Shown here piece by piece: positions 8,085-17,701 of a DNA stretch of 64,000 nt. The DNA is from DASQPR01 sp963836785 (lineage in GTDB: Bacteria; Actinomycetota; Actinomycetes; Mycobacteriales; Micromonosporaceae), in the NCBI GenBank assembly GCA_963836785.1, contig CAWIKW010000018.1, forward strand, positions 1 to 64,000, read 5' to 3'. The position numbers and the translations under genes were made by a program. The notes beneath the pieces were generated by a model. The model searched no databases. It saw only the letters and a program-made list of their open reading frames with translations, and had not been told where the DNA came from. The stretch's first letter is position 1. Every line of letters starts with the position of its first letter.

Positions 8085-9373
8085 CGCACACCCCCCGATA
8101 CCGTCTCGGCGAGTGTCGCGCGCCACGCGAAGCCTTGTGAGCCACGACCGACCTGGGGCCACATGGCCGACAGGTCCGAGCCGTGCGGCACGTCGATGAC
8201 GCGCCAGCCGCTGCGCAGCAAACCCAGGCCGGCGACGGCGTGCGCCTCGTCGGCCGCGTCCCGTGCGGTCGTCGACAGGTTCAACCACGTGGCGCTGTTG
8301 ATGAGAAACGCCACGCAGGTCGTTCCGCTGCGCCGCAGCGACGCCAGCATCTCCGCCTCGGCCTGGTCGAGCATCCCGAGAATCGCGATGACCAGCCCGC
8401 CATCCGATCGACGGCGGACCTGCTCGACGGCGACGGCCAGATCACCGTGCTGGGATGGCTGCACTTCGGCCAGGTGGTCGAGCAGCGTGACGTCGTAGCC
8501 GATCGTGTCGACGTCGGTGCCCGCGTCGGTGACCAGGCGGGCCTTGAATCCCGCGTGGCGCAGGTGTTCGGCGATGCTCGCGGCGGCCGAGACGGCCCAC
8601 TCGAAGCTGGCGGTCGGCCCTTCGCCGCGATGGGCGCGGGCACGCGTGTCGAGCACGATCGTCGCGCGCGACTCCCACGGTTGCTCCTCGCGCCGGACCA
8701 TCAGCTCGCCCGTACGTGCGGTCGACCGCCAATGCACGCGGCGCAGGTCGTCGCCGTGGCGGTATTCGCGGGTGGCCGCGTCATCTTCACCGTGTACGGC
8801 GACGGTGCGGGCGTGGCTCTCGCCGGCGCCGGCGTACTCACCCGCGAGGCGCACCATCGGCAGCTGATGCACCTGCGGGATCACGATCAGATGGTCGACA
8901 CTCGGGAACGACCGCGTCAGCTCGCACAGGCCGAACGGGTCGGTCAGCCGTACGACCAGCGGGCCGATCTCGAACCGACCGCGTACGTCGGCGCGGACCG
9001 TGTACGCCACCGTGCTGGCGTGCCGCCGACTGAGGCGCTCGAGCACGATCCGGGGACGGCTGCCGAGCGAGTACGGCAACCGGTCTTCGAGCAGCAGCGT
9101 GCCGGTGGTGAAACTGGACAGGTTCTCCAGCCGCAGGAGGACGCGGGCCGTCATGCCGACCTGGACCCGGTTCGGGTCGAGTGACCGGTGGCACGACAGC
9201 CGGTATCGACTGCGGCCGACGTGCCAGGCGGCGAGGAGCGGCAGCGCGGCGAGCAGGATCGCAACCCGCAGGAAGTCCTTCTCGCCGAGGATCAATGCGG
9301 CGAGTGCCGCGGCACCGGCGCCGTACAGAAAACAGCGTCCGCGACCGGTGAGCCCCCGTAAGCCTTCACGCAC
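8081..9373 (-). CDS. DUF58 domain protein (MoxR-operon partner)
   Basis: A 430-residue protein with two N-terminal hydrophobic segments (about residues 15-50), then a beta-rich region and the DUF58 signature ATREYRHGDDLRRVHWRSTA followed by GELMVRREEQPWE. The C-terminal half resembles a von Willebrand A-like fold (IVLDTRARAH). In the MoxR-AAA system this protein is thought to be the client or metal-ion adaptor of the ATPase; its precise role is unknown. It lies between moxR (two-base gap) and the transglutaminase gene (four-base overlap), so the three genes are almost certainly one transcript. Confidence 0.88.
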   Translation of the reverse strand: MREGLRGLTGRGRCFLYGAGAAALAALILGEKDFLRVAILLAALPLLAAWHVGRSRYRLSCHRSLDPNRVQVGMTARVLLRLENLSSFTTGTLLLEDRLPYSLGSRPRIVLERLSRRHASTVAYTVRADVRGRFEIGPLVVRLTDPFGLCELTRSFPSVDHLIVIPQVHQLPMVRLAGEYAGAGESHARTVAVHGEDDAATREYRHGDDLRRVHWRSTARTGELMVRREEQPWESRATIVLDTRARAHRGEGPTASFEWAVSAAASIAEHLRHAGFKARLVTDAGTDVDTIGYDVTLLDHLAEVQPSQHGDLAVAVEQVRRRSDGGLVIAILGMLDQAEAEMLASLRRSGTTCVAFLINSATWLNLSTTARDAADEAHAVAGLGLLRSGWRVIDVPHGSDLSAMWPQVGRGSQGFAWRATLAETVSGGVR

Positions 9374-9375
9374 GG

Positions 9376-10440
<1,065 letters not shown>

Positions 10441-10880
10441 TGACTGTCTCCTAGGAACGCCGTTGGCTGCCAGTGACATTCACGGGCGTGCCGGTCTGCC
10501 CGCGGAGGGACCATCGATGCCTCCCCGCACGGCTGTGTGCATTCTCTCAGGCTAGCCGGCTTTATGCGGGCCGCCGAGAGGCGCACGGGTAACGGTGTTA
10601 CCGCCATTTGGGCGGGTAGCGGTAACAAGATCGTCACGTGTTGACCGCGGTGCAACCGGCACTCGACGGCAATGGTCTGTACAAGTGGATGCGTTTACGC
10701 ACTGGACGAATGCCCGTCCAAATCCGGCGTAGCGGGCCAATCGGCGGGCGCGCCGCCACGACATGGCATCGGGGCCCGGACACTGAATTTCACGCTATCC
10801 GGCATGTTACGGCTGGGCAATGAGCCGTCCGCCCGGTTCGTGCGTAGCACTAACAGGTCCCGCAAGCCCCGGGTCGCGGC
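10441..10880. other. Intergenic region upstream of moxR
   Basis: This 440-base stretch lies between two minus-strand genes. Short open frames on both strands show no recognisable protein and poor codon character. It presumably holds the promoter of the moxR operon. The only clear structure is the GGTAAC repeat group at 10588-10626. Confidence 0.6.
10588..10602. promoter_or_regulatory. Inverted repeat GGTAAC-N3-GTTACC (operator candidate)
   Basis: GGTAAC (10588-10593) and GTTACC (10597-10602) form a perfect dyad with a 3-bp spacer. A third GGTAAC occurs at 10621-10626, 33 bases on, or about three helical turns. It lies about 150 bases upstream of moxR. The binding protein is unknown. Confidence 0.35.
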
Positions 10881-11231
10881 TTAGAACCGGACGGCCGCCA
10901 CGACCAGGCACAGCACGAGGAGCACGAGTTGGGCGTACCACGGCTCCTTGCGGCGCACGTGGACGATGATCGCGCCGGCCATGACGATCGCAAGCCCGAC
11001 GGCGGCCAGCGGGGTCAGGACTTTCGCGATGCCGGTCGCCCAAGGCAGGACCAGACCGAGTGCACCGAGGATCTCCGTGCCGGCGAGCAACTTCACGTTG
11101 CGCGGATGAACCGGCTCGACCCAGCCCATCTTCGGCTGCAGCTTCTCCTTCGGCTGGGTGAGCTTCGTGCCGCCGGCGCCGAGGAACAGCACCGCGAGCA
11201 CGATCTGCAGCACCCACGCAACGATGTTCAT
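10881..11231 (-). CDS. DoxX-like small membrane protein
   Basis: A 116-residue protein of four predicted membrane helices, resembling the DoxX/SURF4-like family: MNIVAWVLQIVLAVLFLGAG at the start, then a KLTQPKEKL loop, LLAGTEILGALGLVLP, and a final hydrophobic pair. Members are often linked to redox or quinone metabolism, but nothing in the sequence shows a substrate. I chose the ATG at 11231 because it begins directly with the first helix; longer versions add a non-conserved Arg/Pro-rich stretch. It is divergent from leuS. Confidence 0.75.
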   Translation of the reverse strand: MNIVAWVLQIVLAVLFLGAGGTKLTQPKEKLQPKMGWVEPVHPRNVKLLAGTEILGALGLVLPWATGIAKVLTPLAAVGLAIVMAGAIIVHVRRKEPWYAQLVLLVLCLVVAAVRF

Positions 11232-11442
11232 GGCGAATCCGTTCTGCCGGAGGGGACCTGGCGCGAAACCGATCGGCCGCGACCGCAACATCGAGCGGGG
11301 CCGGGCAGGACCGCGCGAAACGTATCCCGCCGGCATTTCCGCGGTCAATAGTTGACGTTGGCGCCGTATGGCGCCGTATGGCGGCGCCGCGCGGTCGCAC
11401 CCGCGGGCGGCAAACAGTGGCGACGCGCCGGTTCCGCCGCGC

Positions 11443-11448
11443 TACCAT
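11443..11448 (+). promoter_or_regulatory. -10 box of the leuS leader transcript
   Basis: TACCAT ends exactly six bases before the ATG of the leader peptide at 11455, implying a leaderless transcript starting on that ATG. Upstream at 11361-11380 there is a perfect 10-bp tandem repeat (GCGCCGTATG twice) of unknown meaning. No clear -35 box is seen. Confidence 0.5.
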
Positions 11449-11454
11449 GACGAC

Positions 11455-11487
11455 ATGACGCACGCGTTCCGCCTCCTGCTTACCTAG
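11455..11487 (+). CDS. leuS leader peptide (MTHAFRLLLT)
   Basis: A ten-residue open frame, MTHAFRLLLT, with three consecutive Leu codons (CTC CTG CTT) followed by Thr and TAG. It is followed at once by a long hairpin and then an intrinsic terminator, all upstream of leuS. This is the classical layout of ribosome-mediated attenuation: leucyl-tRNA shortage would stall the ribosome on the Leu codons and change downstream RNA folding. The peptide is unlikely to have a function of its own. What is seen is the codons and structures; the mechanism is inferred. Confidence 0.65.
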   Translation: MTHAFRLLLT

Positions 11488-11523
11488 CCGTGCTGGCGCG
11501 CCGACCCGGCGCGAACGCACGGC
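11487..11523 (+). promoter_or_regulatory. Hairpin of the leuS attenuator
   Basis: The outer arms GCCGTGC (11487-11493) and GCACGGC (11517-11523) and the inner arms CGCGCCG (11497-11503) and CGGCGCG (11507-11513) make a 14-bp stem with a 3x3 internal loop and a three-base loop. It begins on the last base of the leader stop codon, so a terminating or stalled ribosome would disturb it. Confidence 0.6.
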
Positions 11524-11525
11524 GA

Positions 11526-11550
11526 CCCCTCCTGCGCGAGGGGCTTTTTT
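11526..11550 (+). terminator. Intrinsic terminator (attenuator) upstream of leuS
   Basis: CCCCTC (11526-11531) and GAGGGG (11538-11543) form a 6-bp GC stem with a six-base loop, followed by C and six T residues. It lies 130 bases before the leuS start, where a terminator makes sense only if readthrough is regulated. Confidence 0.8.
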
Positions 11551-11679
11551 ATGCCCTCGAGTTGATCTAGACAGTGCCCACGACGGGTCTGAACCATCCG
11601 AGATCACGGTCGGATGGGAGTGCGCCGACCGTCGGTCCAGGCGCTTCGAAAATTCAAATAGCAATGGTGGTGAGCAGCA

Positions 11680-14547
11680 ATGACGAACGACGCCGAGGTG
11701 CCGGCGTTCCGCTATACGGCGGCGCTGGCCAACGACATCGAGGCGAAGTGGCAGGACCGATGGCGCCGCGCCGGCACCTTCCACGCGCCGAACCCGAGCG
11801 GAGCGCTGGCCGAGCCGGACCATCCGCGGTCCGGTGCCGAGAAGATGTACGTGCTCGACATGTTCCCCTACCCGTCCGGAGCGGGCCTGCACGTCGGCCA
11901 CCCGCTGGGCTACATCGGCACCGACTCGTACGGCCGGTTCCAGCGCATGCGTGGCCGCAACGTCTTGCACACCATGGGGTTCGACGCGTTCGGTCTGCCG
12001 GCCGAGCAGTACGCGATTCAGACCGGCACCCATCCGCGAACGACGACCGAGGCGAACATCGAGGAGTTCCGGCGCCAGCTGCGCCGCCTCGGCCTGGGCT
12101 ACGACGAGCGGCGTTCGGTGGCGACCTCGGACGTCGCGTTCTACCGGTGGACCCAGTGGATCTTCCTACAGCTGTTCAACTCCTGGTACGACCCGGACGC
12201 CGATCGCGCCCGCCCGATCGAGAGTCTGGTCGCGGCGTTCGCCGACGGCACGAAGGTGCCGGCCGGTGGCCGTCGCTGGGCCGACCTGAGCGAGATCGAC
12301 CGGCGGCGCATCATCGACGACCATCGGCTGGCGTACGTCGCCGAGGCGCCCGTCAACTGGTGTCCGGGCCTGGGTACGGTGCTGGCCGACGCCGAGGTGA
12401 CGGCGGACGGGCGCTCGGAGCGGGGCAACTTCCCGGTGTTCCACCGCACCATGCGCCAGTGGCTGATGCGGATCACCGCGTACGCCGACCGGCTGGCCGA
12501 CGACCTGGACGAGGTGGACTGGCCGGAGCCGATCAAGGTGATGCAACGCAACTGGATCGGCCGGTCGACCGGTGCGTACATCGATTTCCCGACCGACGCC
12601 GGCACACTGCGGGTGTTCACGACCCGGCCGGACACGGTATTCGGCGCGACGTACATGGTCGTGGCGCCCGAGCATCCGCTGGTCGACGCGCTGGTCGCCC
12701 AGGCGGGGCCGGACGGTACGCCGGCGGCGTGGCCGGACGGTACGCCGCCGGCGTGGACCTACGGGCAGCCCGACCCGGCGGCGGCGGTCGCGGCCTACCG
12801 GACGTACGCGAGCGGAAAGACCGACGTGGAGCGGTCGGCCGATGCGAAGGCGAAGACCGGCGTGTTCACCGGCGCCTCAGCCACCAACCCGGCGAGCGGC
12901 GCCCGGATTCCGATCTTCATCGCGGACTACGTGCTGGTCGGGTACGGCACCGGCGCGATCATGGCGGTCCCGGGTCAGGACGAGCGCGACTGGGCGTTCG
13001 CCGAGGCGTACGGGTTGCCGATCGTCCGCACGGTCGCGCCGCCGGACGGATTCGATGGCGATGCCTATCTGGGGGAGGGTCCGGCCATCAACTCCAGCAA
13101 CCCGTTCGTCGACCTCGATCTCAATGGTCGGACTGTCGCCGACGCGAAGGCGCGCACCATCGAATGGTTGGTAGCCAACGGATCCGGCGAACCGACCACC
13201 ACCTATCGGTTGCGGGACTGGCTGTTCAGCCGGCAGCGGTACTGGGCCGAGCCGTTCCCGATCGTCTACGACGAGACCGGTCTGCCGATCGGGCTACCGG
13301 AGTCGATGCTGCCGGTCGAGTTGCCCGACGTCGACGACTTCGCGCCGAAGACGTACGCCGTCGACGACGCCACCTCGGAGCCGGAGACGCCGCTGTCCCG
13401 GGCGACCGACTGGGTCAGCGTCGAGCTGGACCTGGGCGACGGTCGTGGCCCGCGGCCATTCCGGCGTGAGACGAACGTGATGCCGCAGTGGGCCGGATCG
13501 TGCTGGTATGAGCTGCGCTACCTGGATCCGGCCAACGACAAGGCATTCGTCGACGCCGACGTCGAGCGCTACTGGATGGGCCCGCGATCGGCCGCCGACA
13601 CGGGCGGCGTCGACCTGTACGTCGGCGGCGTCGAGCACGCCGTGCTGCACCTGCTGTATGCCCGGTTCTGGCACAAGGTGCTGTTCGATCTGGGCCACGT
13701 GTCGTCCCGGGAACCGTTCCGGCGGCTGTATAACCAGGGCTACATCCAGGCGTATGCGTACGCCGATCCCCGCGGTGCCTGGGTGCCGGCCGAGGAGGTG
13801 GTCGAACGCGACGGCCACTTCCGGTACGGCGACGTCGAGGTCACCCGGCACTACGGGAAGATGGGCAAGTCGCTGCGCAACGTCGTGACGCCGGACGAGA
13901 TCTGCGACCGCTACGGGGCCGACACGTTCCGCGTCTACGAGATGTCGATGGGTCCGCTGGACGTGTCGCGACCATGGGAGACGCGCGCCGTCGTCGGTCC
14001 GTACCGTTTCCTGCAACGGGTGTGGCGCATCGCGGTCGATGAGCGCACCGGCGCCGCCCGGGTGAGCGACGCGGACGCCGGGGTGGAGACCATGGCGTTG
14101 GTACACCGGACGATCGCCGGCGTTACCACCGACTACGCGGAACTGCGCTTCAACACAGCCGTCGCGAAGCTGATCGAGCTCACGAACCACATCACCGCGG
14201 TCAGCGCGGGCCAACCTCCGCCCCGGTCGGTGATCGAGCCGCTGGTGCTGATGCTGGCGCCGATGGCGCCGCACATCGCGGAGGAGCTGTGGGAGCGGCT
14301 GGGGCATGACACAACGCTCGCGTACGAACCGTTCCCGGTCGCCGACCCGAAGCTGCTGGCCGTGGCCACGGTCACGCTAGCGGTGCAGGTCAACGGGAAG
14401 GTCCGCGCGCGCGTCGAGGTACCGGTCGACACCGACGAAGCGGCGGTACGCACGGCCGCGCTGGCCGCGGTCGACGACGATCTGAGCGGTCGGGAGCCGC
14501 GCAAGGTCATCGTGGTGCCCGGGCGCATCGTCAGCGTCGTCGTCTGA
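11680..14547 (+). CDS. leuS: Leucyl-tRNA synthetase
   Basis: A 955-residue class Ia synthetase that charges tRNA-Leu. The HIGH motif appears as HVGH near residue 71 within FPYPSGAGLHVGHPLGYI. The KMSKS motif appears as KMGKS near residue 727. Between them lie the editing (CP1) domain with TTRPDTVFGATYMVVAPEHP and the core segment WAGSCWYELRYLDP. The C-terminal anticodon and tail domains are complete. Length matches other actinobacterial LeuS. The ATG follows GGTGGTGAG. An in-frame 24-bp tandem duplication (PDGTPAAW, PDGTPPAW) sits in the editing domain at 12709-12756. Expression is probably controlled by the upstream leader-peptide attenuator. Confidence 0.97.
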   Translation: MTNDAEVPAFRYTAALANDIEAKWQDRWRRAGTFHAPNPSGALAEPDHPRSGAEKMYVLDMFPYPSGAGLHVGHPLGYIGTDSYGRFQRMRGRNVLHTMGFDAFGLPAEQYAIQTGTHPRTTTEANIEEFRRQLRRLGLGYDERRSVATSDVAFYRWTQWIFLQLFNSWYDPDADRARPIESLVAAFADGTKVPAGGRRWADLSEIDRRRIIDDHRLAYVAEAPVNWCPGLGTVLADAEVTADGRSERGNFPVFHRTMRQWLMRITAYADRLADDLDEVDWPEPIKVMQRNWIGRSTGAYIDFPTDAGTLRVFTTRPDTVFGATYMVVAPEHPLVDALVAQAGPDGTPAAWPDGTPPAWTYGQPDPAAAVAAYRTYASGKTDVERSADAKAKTGVFTGASATNPASGARIPIFIADYVLVGYGTGAIMAVPGQDERDWAFAEAYGLPIVRTVAPPDGFDGDAYLGEGPAINSSNPFVDLDLNGRTVADAKARTIEWLVANGSGEPTTTYRLRDWLFSRQRYWAEPFPIVYDETGLPIGLPESMLPVELPDVDDFAPKTYAVDDATSEPETPLSRATDWVSVELDLGDGRGPRPFRRETNVMPQWAGSCWYELRYLDPANDKAFVDADVERYWMGPRSAADTGGVDLYVGGVEHAVLHLLYARFWHKVLFDLGHVSSREPFRRLYNQGYIQAYAYADPRGAWVPAEEVVERDGHFRYGDVEVTRHYGKMGKSLRNVVTPDEICDRYGADTFRVYEMSMGPLDVSRPWETRAVVGPYRFLQRVWRIAVDERTGAARVSDADAGVETMALVHRTIAGVTTDYAELRFNTAVAKLIELTNHITAVSAGQPPPRSVIEPLVLMLAPMAPHIAEELWERLGHDTTLAYEPFPVADPKLLAVATVTLAVQVNGKVRARVEVPVDTDEAAVRTAALAAVDDDLSGREPRKVIVVPGRIVSVVV
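12709..12756 (+). repeat. 24-bp tandem duplication inside leuS
   Basis: Two adjacent 24-bp units (12709-12732 and 12733-12756) differ at two bases and encode PDGTPAAW then PDGTPPAW in the editing-domain region of LeuS. Length is a multiple of three, so the frame is kept. Confidence 0.8.
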
Positions 14548-14665
14548 CCACCGGCCGGCGCTGACCAGCAACACTGTGGCGCCGCACCCGGCCGAACCGG
14601 CCCTGCGACACGGTGACCGGTGGCCGGTGCGGCGGTCCGGGCGAGGTTTCGGGCACCATAGTCAG

Positions 14666-15529
14666 GTGGATGCGTGGCTTGACGACCGGCTGGCCCGGGC
14701 GGACGGATGCGAGGACCCCGACGAGTTGATCGATCTCGGCTGCGATCTCGCGGACGCCGGACGTCTCGGCGACGCCGAGCTTTGCTTCCGGCGTGCGGCG
14801 GCACTCGGCTCCGCGACCGCCGAGTTCGACCTCGGCAACACGCTCAAAGACCAGCAGCGACTGGTCGAGGCGGCCGCCGCGTACGAGCGGGCGATCGCCG
14901 GCGGCGAAGCCGATGCCTGGCTGAACCTGGGCCAGGTGCTCGAGGAACTGGCCGACGAGGACGCCGCGATGCGGGCGTACGCGGGTGCGGCGAAAAGCGG
15001 CGACAGCAACGGTGCGTTGTCGCTCGCGTTCATGCTCCGCGAGCGGGGCGACAACGCGGCGGCGTCCGAGCAGGCTAAAGCGGCGGCGGCCAGCGGCAAT
15101 GCGCTGGCGGCGGCCGTCGTCGCGAGTTGGGACTGGGACGAGACGCTCGATCCGACGCTGGAAGCCGCGCTACGCGCCGGCGCCGACCTCTATCCGTCGG
15201 CTCGGGCCAACCTCGCCGAGCTGTTGCGCTCGACCGACCGGGCCGCGGAAGCCCGCGCCGTGCTGGAAGTCGGCGCGAAGCGCGGCGAGGTCGAGATCTG
15301 GCTACCGTTGGGCAACCTGTACGTCGACGAACTCGGCGATGTCGACGCGGCCGAACAGGCCTACCGGACCGGTATCGCCGCCGGCGACGCCCACTGCCAC
15401 CTCAACCTTGGACTGCTGCTGGCCGCGCGCGGAGACAAGGATGGCGCCACCGAACAGTTCCGGCTCGGCGCCGCCGCCGGGGACGAGTCGGCCGCGCGCA
15501 TGCTCCGGGCCGAGCCGCCCCCCTCGTGA
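14666..15529 (+). CDS. Tetratricopeptide/Sel1-type repeat protein
   Basis: A 287-residue, Ala-rich all-helical protein built from about seven repeats of roughly 34 residues, for example ELCFRRAAALGSATAEFDLG, AAYERAIAGGEADAWLNLGQ and EQAYRTGIAAGDAHCHLNLG. The spacing fits TPR or Sel1-like repeats, which act as protein-binding scaffolds. No signal peptide or membrane segment is seen, so it is probably cytoplasmic. The GTG at 14666 was preferred: CACCAT, a -10-like box, ends six bases before it, and upstream codons look non-coding. Partner and function are unknown. Confidence 0.75.
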   Translation: MDAWLDDRLARADGCEDPDELIDLGCDLADAGRLGDAELCFRRAAALGSATAEFDLGNTLKDQQRLVEAAAAYERAIAGGEADAWLNLGQVLEELADEDAAMRAYAGAAKSGDSNGALSLAFMLRERGDNAAASEQAKAAAASGNALAAAVVASWDWDETLDPTLEAALRAGADLYPSARANLAELLRSTDRAAEARAVLEVGAKRGEVEIWLPLGNLYVDELGDVDAAEQAYRTGIAAGDAHCHLNLGLLLAARGDKDGATEQFRLGAAAGDESAARMLRAEPPPS

Positions 15530-15548
15530 CGAGTTCGTGCCGGCGCGA

Positions 15549-16895
15549 CTACGCGACGGACGGGGCCGTCACGCGGCCGACGAACAACGGCACGTGATGA
15601 TCGCCGCCGACGATGGCGAACGCGAACGGCCGGTCGGCCCGGAACACCGGCATCGCGCCGGGCGCCATTCCACTCGACGTAATCATGCTGATCGCGGTGG
15701 CCGCCGCGGCCACGGTGCCGAATTCGCCGACGGTGACGTTGGCGCGGTGGATCGCCTGGTCGATGTAGAGACCGCCGGCGATGCCGCTGAAGTCCGCCGA
15801 CGTGGCGAACGGAGCGGTGACGCCGAGCGAACGCAACCGGGCGGCAAGGTCGATGTCGGTCGCGAAGTCGAACCGCGGAAGGTAGACATCGACGCGGGTC
15901 GTTTCGAGACTGGCCGCGAACGCCGCCGTCGCGGCGGGTGTCAGCATGTCGTCGGGTGACGTGCTTGGCGCCGGCAACATGACCCACATGGCGTACGGGC
16001 CCTTGGCGTACGGCAATTCGAGAACCTGCGCACCGCGTACGGTGCCGTAGCGGAACGTGCTCGCCTGATGCATCATCGGCACCGACGTGGTCGATCGATC
16101 GGCGCGCGCGAAGGCGGCGGGTTGCGTCATCGTCGGGTCGAACGCGTGCACCCAGTCGCCGTGGAAGAACACGGCGTTCGCCAGCACGAGCTTGGTCTCC
16201 GGGTCGAGGGAGTCGAACAGCTTCGTGATCCGGCCCGCCGTCTGTGCGGACACCCAGGCGTCGAGGGCGTGGATGGCGTCGGGTGTGGTGAAATCGACCG
16301 GGTGCACACCGGTGCCGTAGTCGGCCGCGAGCGCGTCGAGAAACGCCGCACCGACCTGGAATCCATCCTGCAGGAATAGCGCGTTGCCCAGGCTGACCGT
16401 CGGCGACGCCGGAGGGTCGCCCGGCTTCTTGGAGCGGACCGTCGCGGAATCGATCGGCCGGCTCGGTACGCGACCCGTCACGAGTCGCGCGGTGATCGCG
16501 TTGAACGCGTCATCGCGCCCGTGCGCCGGGAAGCCGAAGAACTCGTCGAGTTGCTCGGCGGTCGACCCGCGCGCGCCGACGCGCGCCATCGCGAACGCGC
16601 AGGCCAGGCTGAGCGGCGACGCGATCCAGTTCGCCGCCGTCGCGTCAGCACGCAGCAGCCGGTGCGCGGCGTCGGTCATGCCGGCGACGACCGGCCCGAT
16701 CGGTGCCTGCGCCGAGGGTTCGACGCGGGAGACGTCGGCCGCGGTCAGCATGTCGTCGCGACGCAGCGCGCGCACGCGCCGTTCGCTGCCGCAGCCGACC
16801 TGCGCCGCGGCGAGCGCCGCACCGGCGGCGAGCAGGAGCGACCGCCGAGACCAGACGGTCGCTCGATGCGGATGGATTCCACGGCTGTCGATCAT
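15549..16895 (-). CDS. Secreted serpin-family protease inhibitor
   Basis: A 448-residue serpin with an N-terminal export signal: twin Arg in WSRRSLLLAAGAALAAAQVG followed by Cys. This could be a Tat signal and perhaps a lipoprotein, though the residues before the Cys do not match a classical lipobox. Core serpin features are present: NWIASPLSLACAFAMARVGA, LVLANAVFFHGDWVHAFDP, and the hinge VGEFGTVAAAATA, whose small residues fit an inhibitory serpin. Counting from the hinge puts the scissile bond near ITS-SGM, so the target would not be trypsin-like. ATG at 16895 follows a G-rich site. A second, broken serpin gene lies at 46-47 kb. Confidence 0.9.
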   Translation of the reverse strand: MIDSRGIHPHRATVWSRRSLLLAAGAALAAAQVGCGSERRVRALRRDDMLTAADVSRVEPSAQAPIGPVVAGMTDAAHRLLRADATAANWIASPLSLACAFAMARVGARGSTAEQLDEFFGFPAHGRDDAFNAITARLVTGRVPSRPIDSATVRSKKPGDPPASPTVSLGNALFLQDGFQVGAAFLDALAADYGTGVHPVDFTTPDAIHALDAWVSAQTAGRITKLFDSLDPETKLVLANAVFFHGDWVHAFDPTMTQPAAFARADRSTTSVPMMHQASTFRYGTVRGAQVLELPYAKGPYAMWVMLPAPSTSPDDMLTPAATAAFAASLETTRVDVYLPRFDFATDIDLAARLRSLGVTAPFATSADFSGIAGGLYIDQAIHRANVTVGEFGTVAAAATAISMITSSGMAPGAMPVFRADRPFAFAIVGGDHHVPLFVGRVTAPSVA

Positions 16896-16976
16896 ATGAG
16901 CCCCCCGTCGCGTCACCCCGGCACCGCGGTGCGTTCGCCGCGCGCATCGCCACTCGGCAGCACCGTCGTCTGCCAG

Positions 16977-17687
16977 CTAGGACGTGCGCGACCGCTGCTG
17001 CGGTTCCGTCCGATCGCGGTCGTCCTCGCCGGGCGGCACGGCCCGCCTTCTGGTCCGGTACCAGTAGACGGCGGCGGCCGCGGTGATGACCAACCCCACG
17101 GCGGCGGGCGCGAACGTCACGAGGCCGATCGCACCCGGCTGCACCACGGCGGCTCCGACCGCGGCGTACGTGAAGGCGGACGGAGTCGCGCCTATCAGCG
17201 AACCGAGAAGGTAGTTGCGCACCCGTACGGACGTGGTGCCGTACGCGTAGCCGACCAGACCGTACGGCGCGACCGGCATCAGCCGTACGACGATGACGCT
17301 CAGCAGGCCGGTGCGATTCAGCCAGGCATCGAGGCTCGCGATCCGGCCGCCGGTGCGGGCCGCGACGGCATCGCGCCCGAGCCAGCGCCCGATCACGAAG
17401 GTCAGCACGAACGCGATGATGGCGGCACCCAACGCCACGAATCCACCACCGATCGCGCCGAACAGTGCACCGCAGGCAAGCGAGATCGCCGTACGCGGCA
17501 CGAGCGCCGCGAGGAGCAGCGCGCCGAGCGCGATCGCGGCCGGCGGCCCCCAGGCGCCGAGATCGGCCGTCGCGTCCGGGATCCGGCGCAGGGGAAGCAG
17601 TGCGGCCGCCACGGCCAGTGCCGCGATCAGGATGACTAAAAGGACAAATCGGGTACGGGTCGACGTCATCCTCCCGTACCAGCGCAT
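16977..17687 (-). CDS. TVP38/TMEM64-family (VTT domain) membrane protein
   Basis: A 236-residue membrane protein of the DedA-related VTT/SNARE-associated family. The central motif is VVRLMPVAPYGLVGYAYGTT followed by a conserved YLLGSLIGATPSAFTYAAVG. Six or so hydrophobic segments are visible, with a charged cytoplasmic tail (EDDRDRTEPQQRSRTS). Related proteins are proposed lipid scramblases or flippases; the bacterial role is unsettled. The start is either ATG 17687 or ATG 17669. It lies 14 bases after gatD on the same strand, so co-transcription with the murT-gatD peptidoglycan genes is possible. Confidence 0.8.
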   Translation of the reverse strand: MRWYGRMTSTRTRFVLLVILIAALAVAAALLPLRRIPDATADLGAWGPPAAIALGALLLAALVPRTAISLACGALFGAIGGGFVALGAAIIAFVLTFVIGRWLGRDAVAARTGGRIASLDAWLNRTGLLSVIVVRLMPVAPYGLVGYAYGTTSVRVRNYLLGSLIGATPSAFTYAAVGAAVVQPGAIGLVTFAPAAVGLVITAAAAVYWYRTRRRAVPPGEDDRDRTEPQQRSRTS

Positions 17688-17701
17688 GAGGTTGTGGCCC
17701 G

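Noticed and set aside
10638..10884. Small open frames of 60-70 codons in the gap upstream of moxR
   Set aside because: No ribosome site at a usable distance, no recognisable protein and overlap with the DoxX-like gene.
11450..11680. A T-box riboswitch controlling leuS
   Set aside because: The region between the leader and leuS lacks the conserved T-box sequence and is too short for a full T-box; the Leu leader peptide explains the terminator better.
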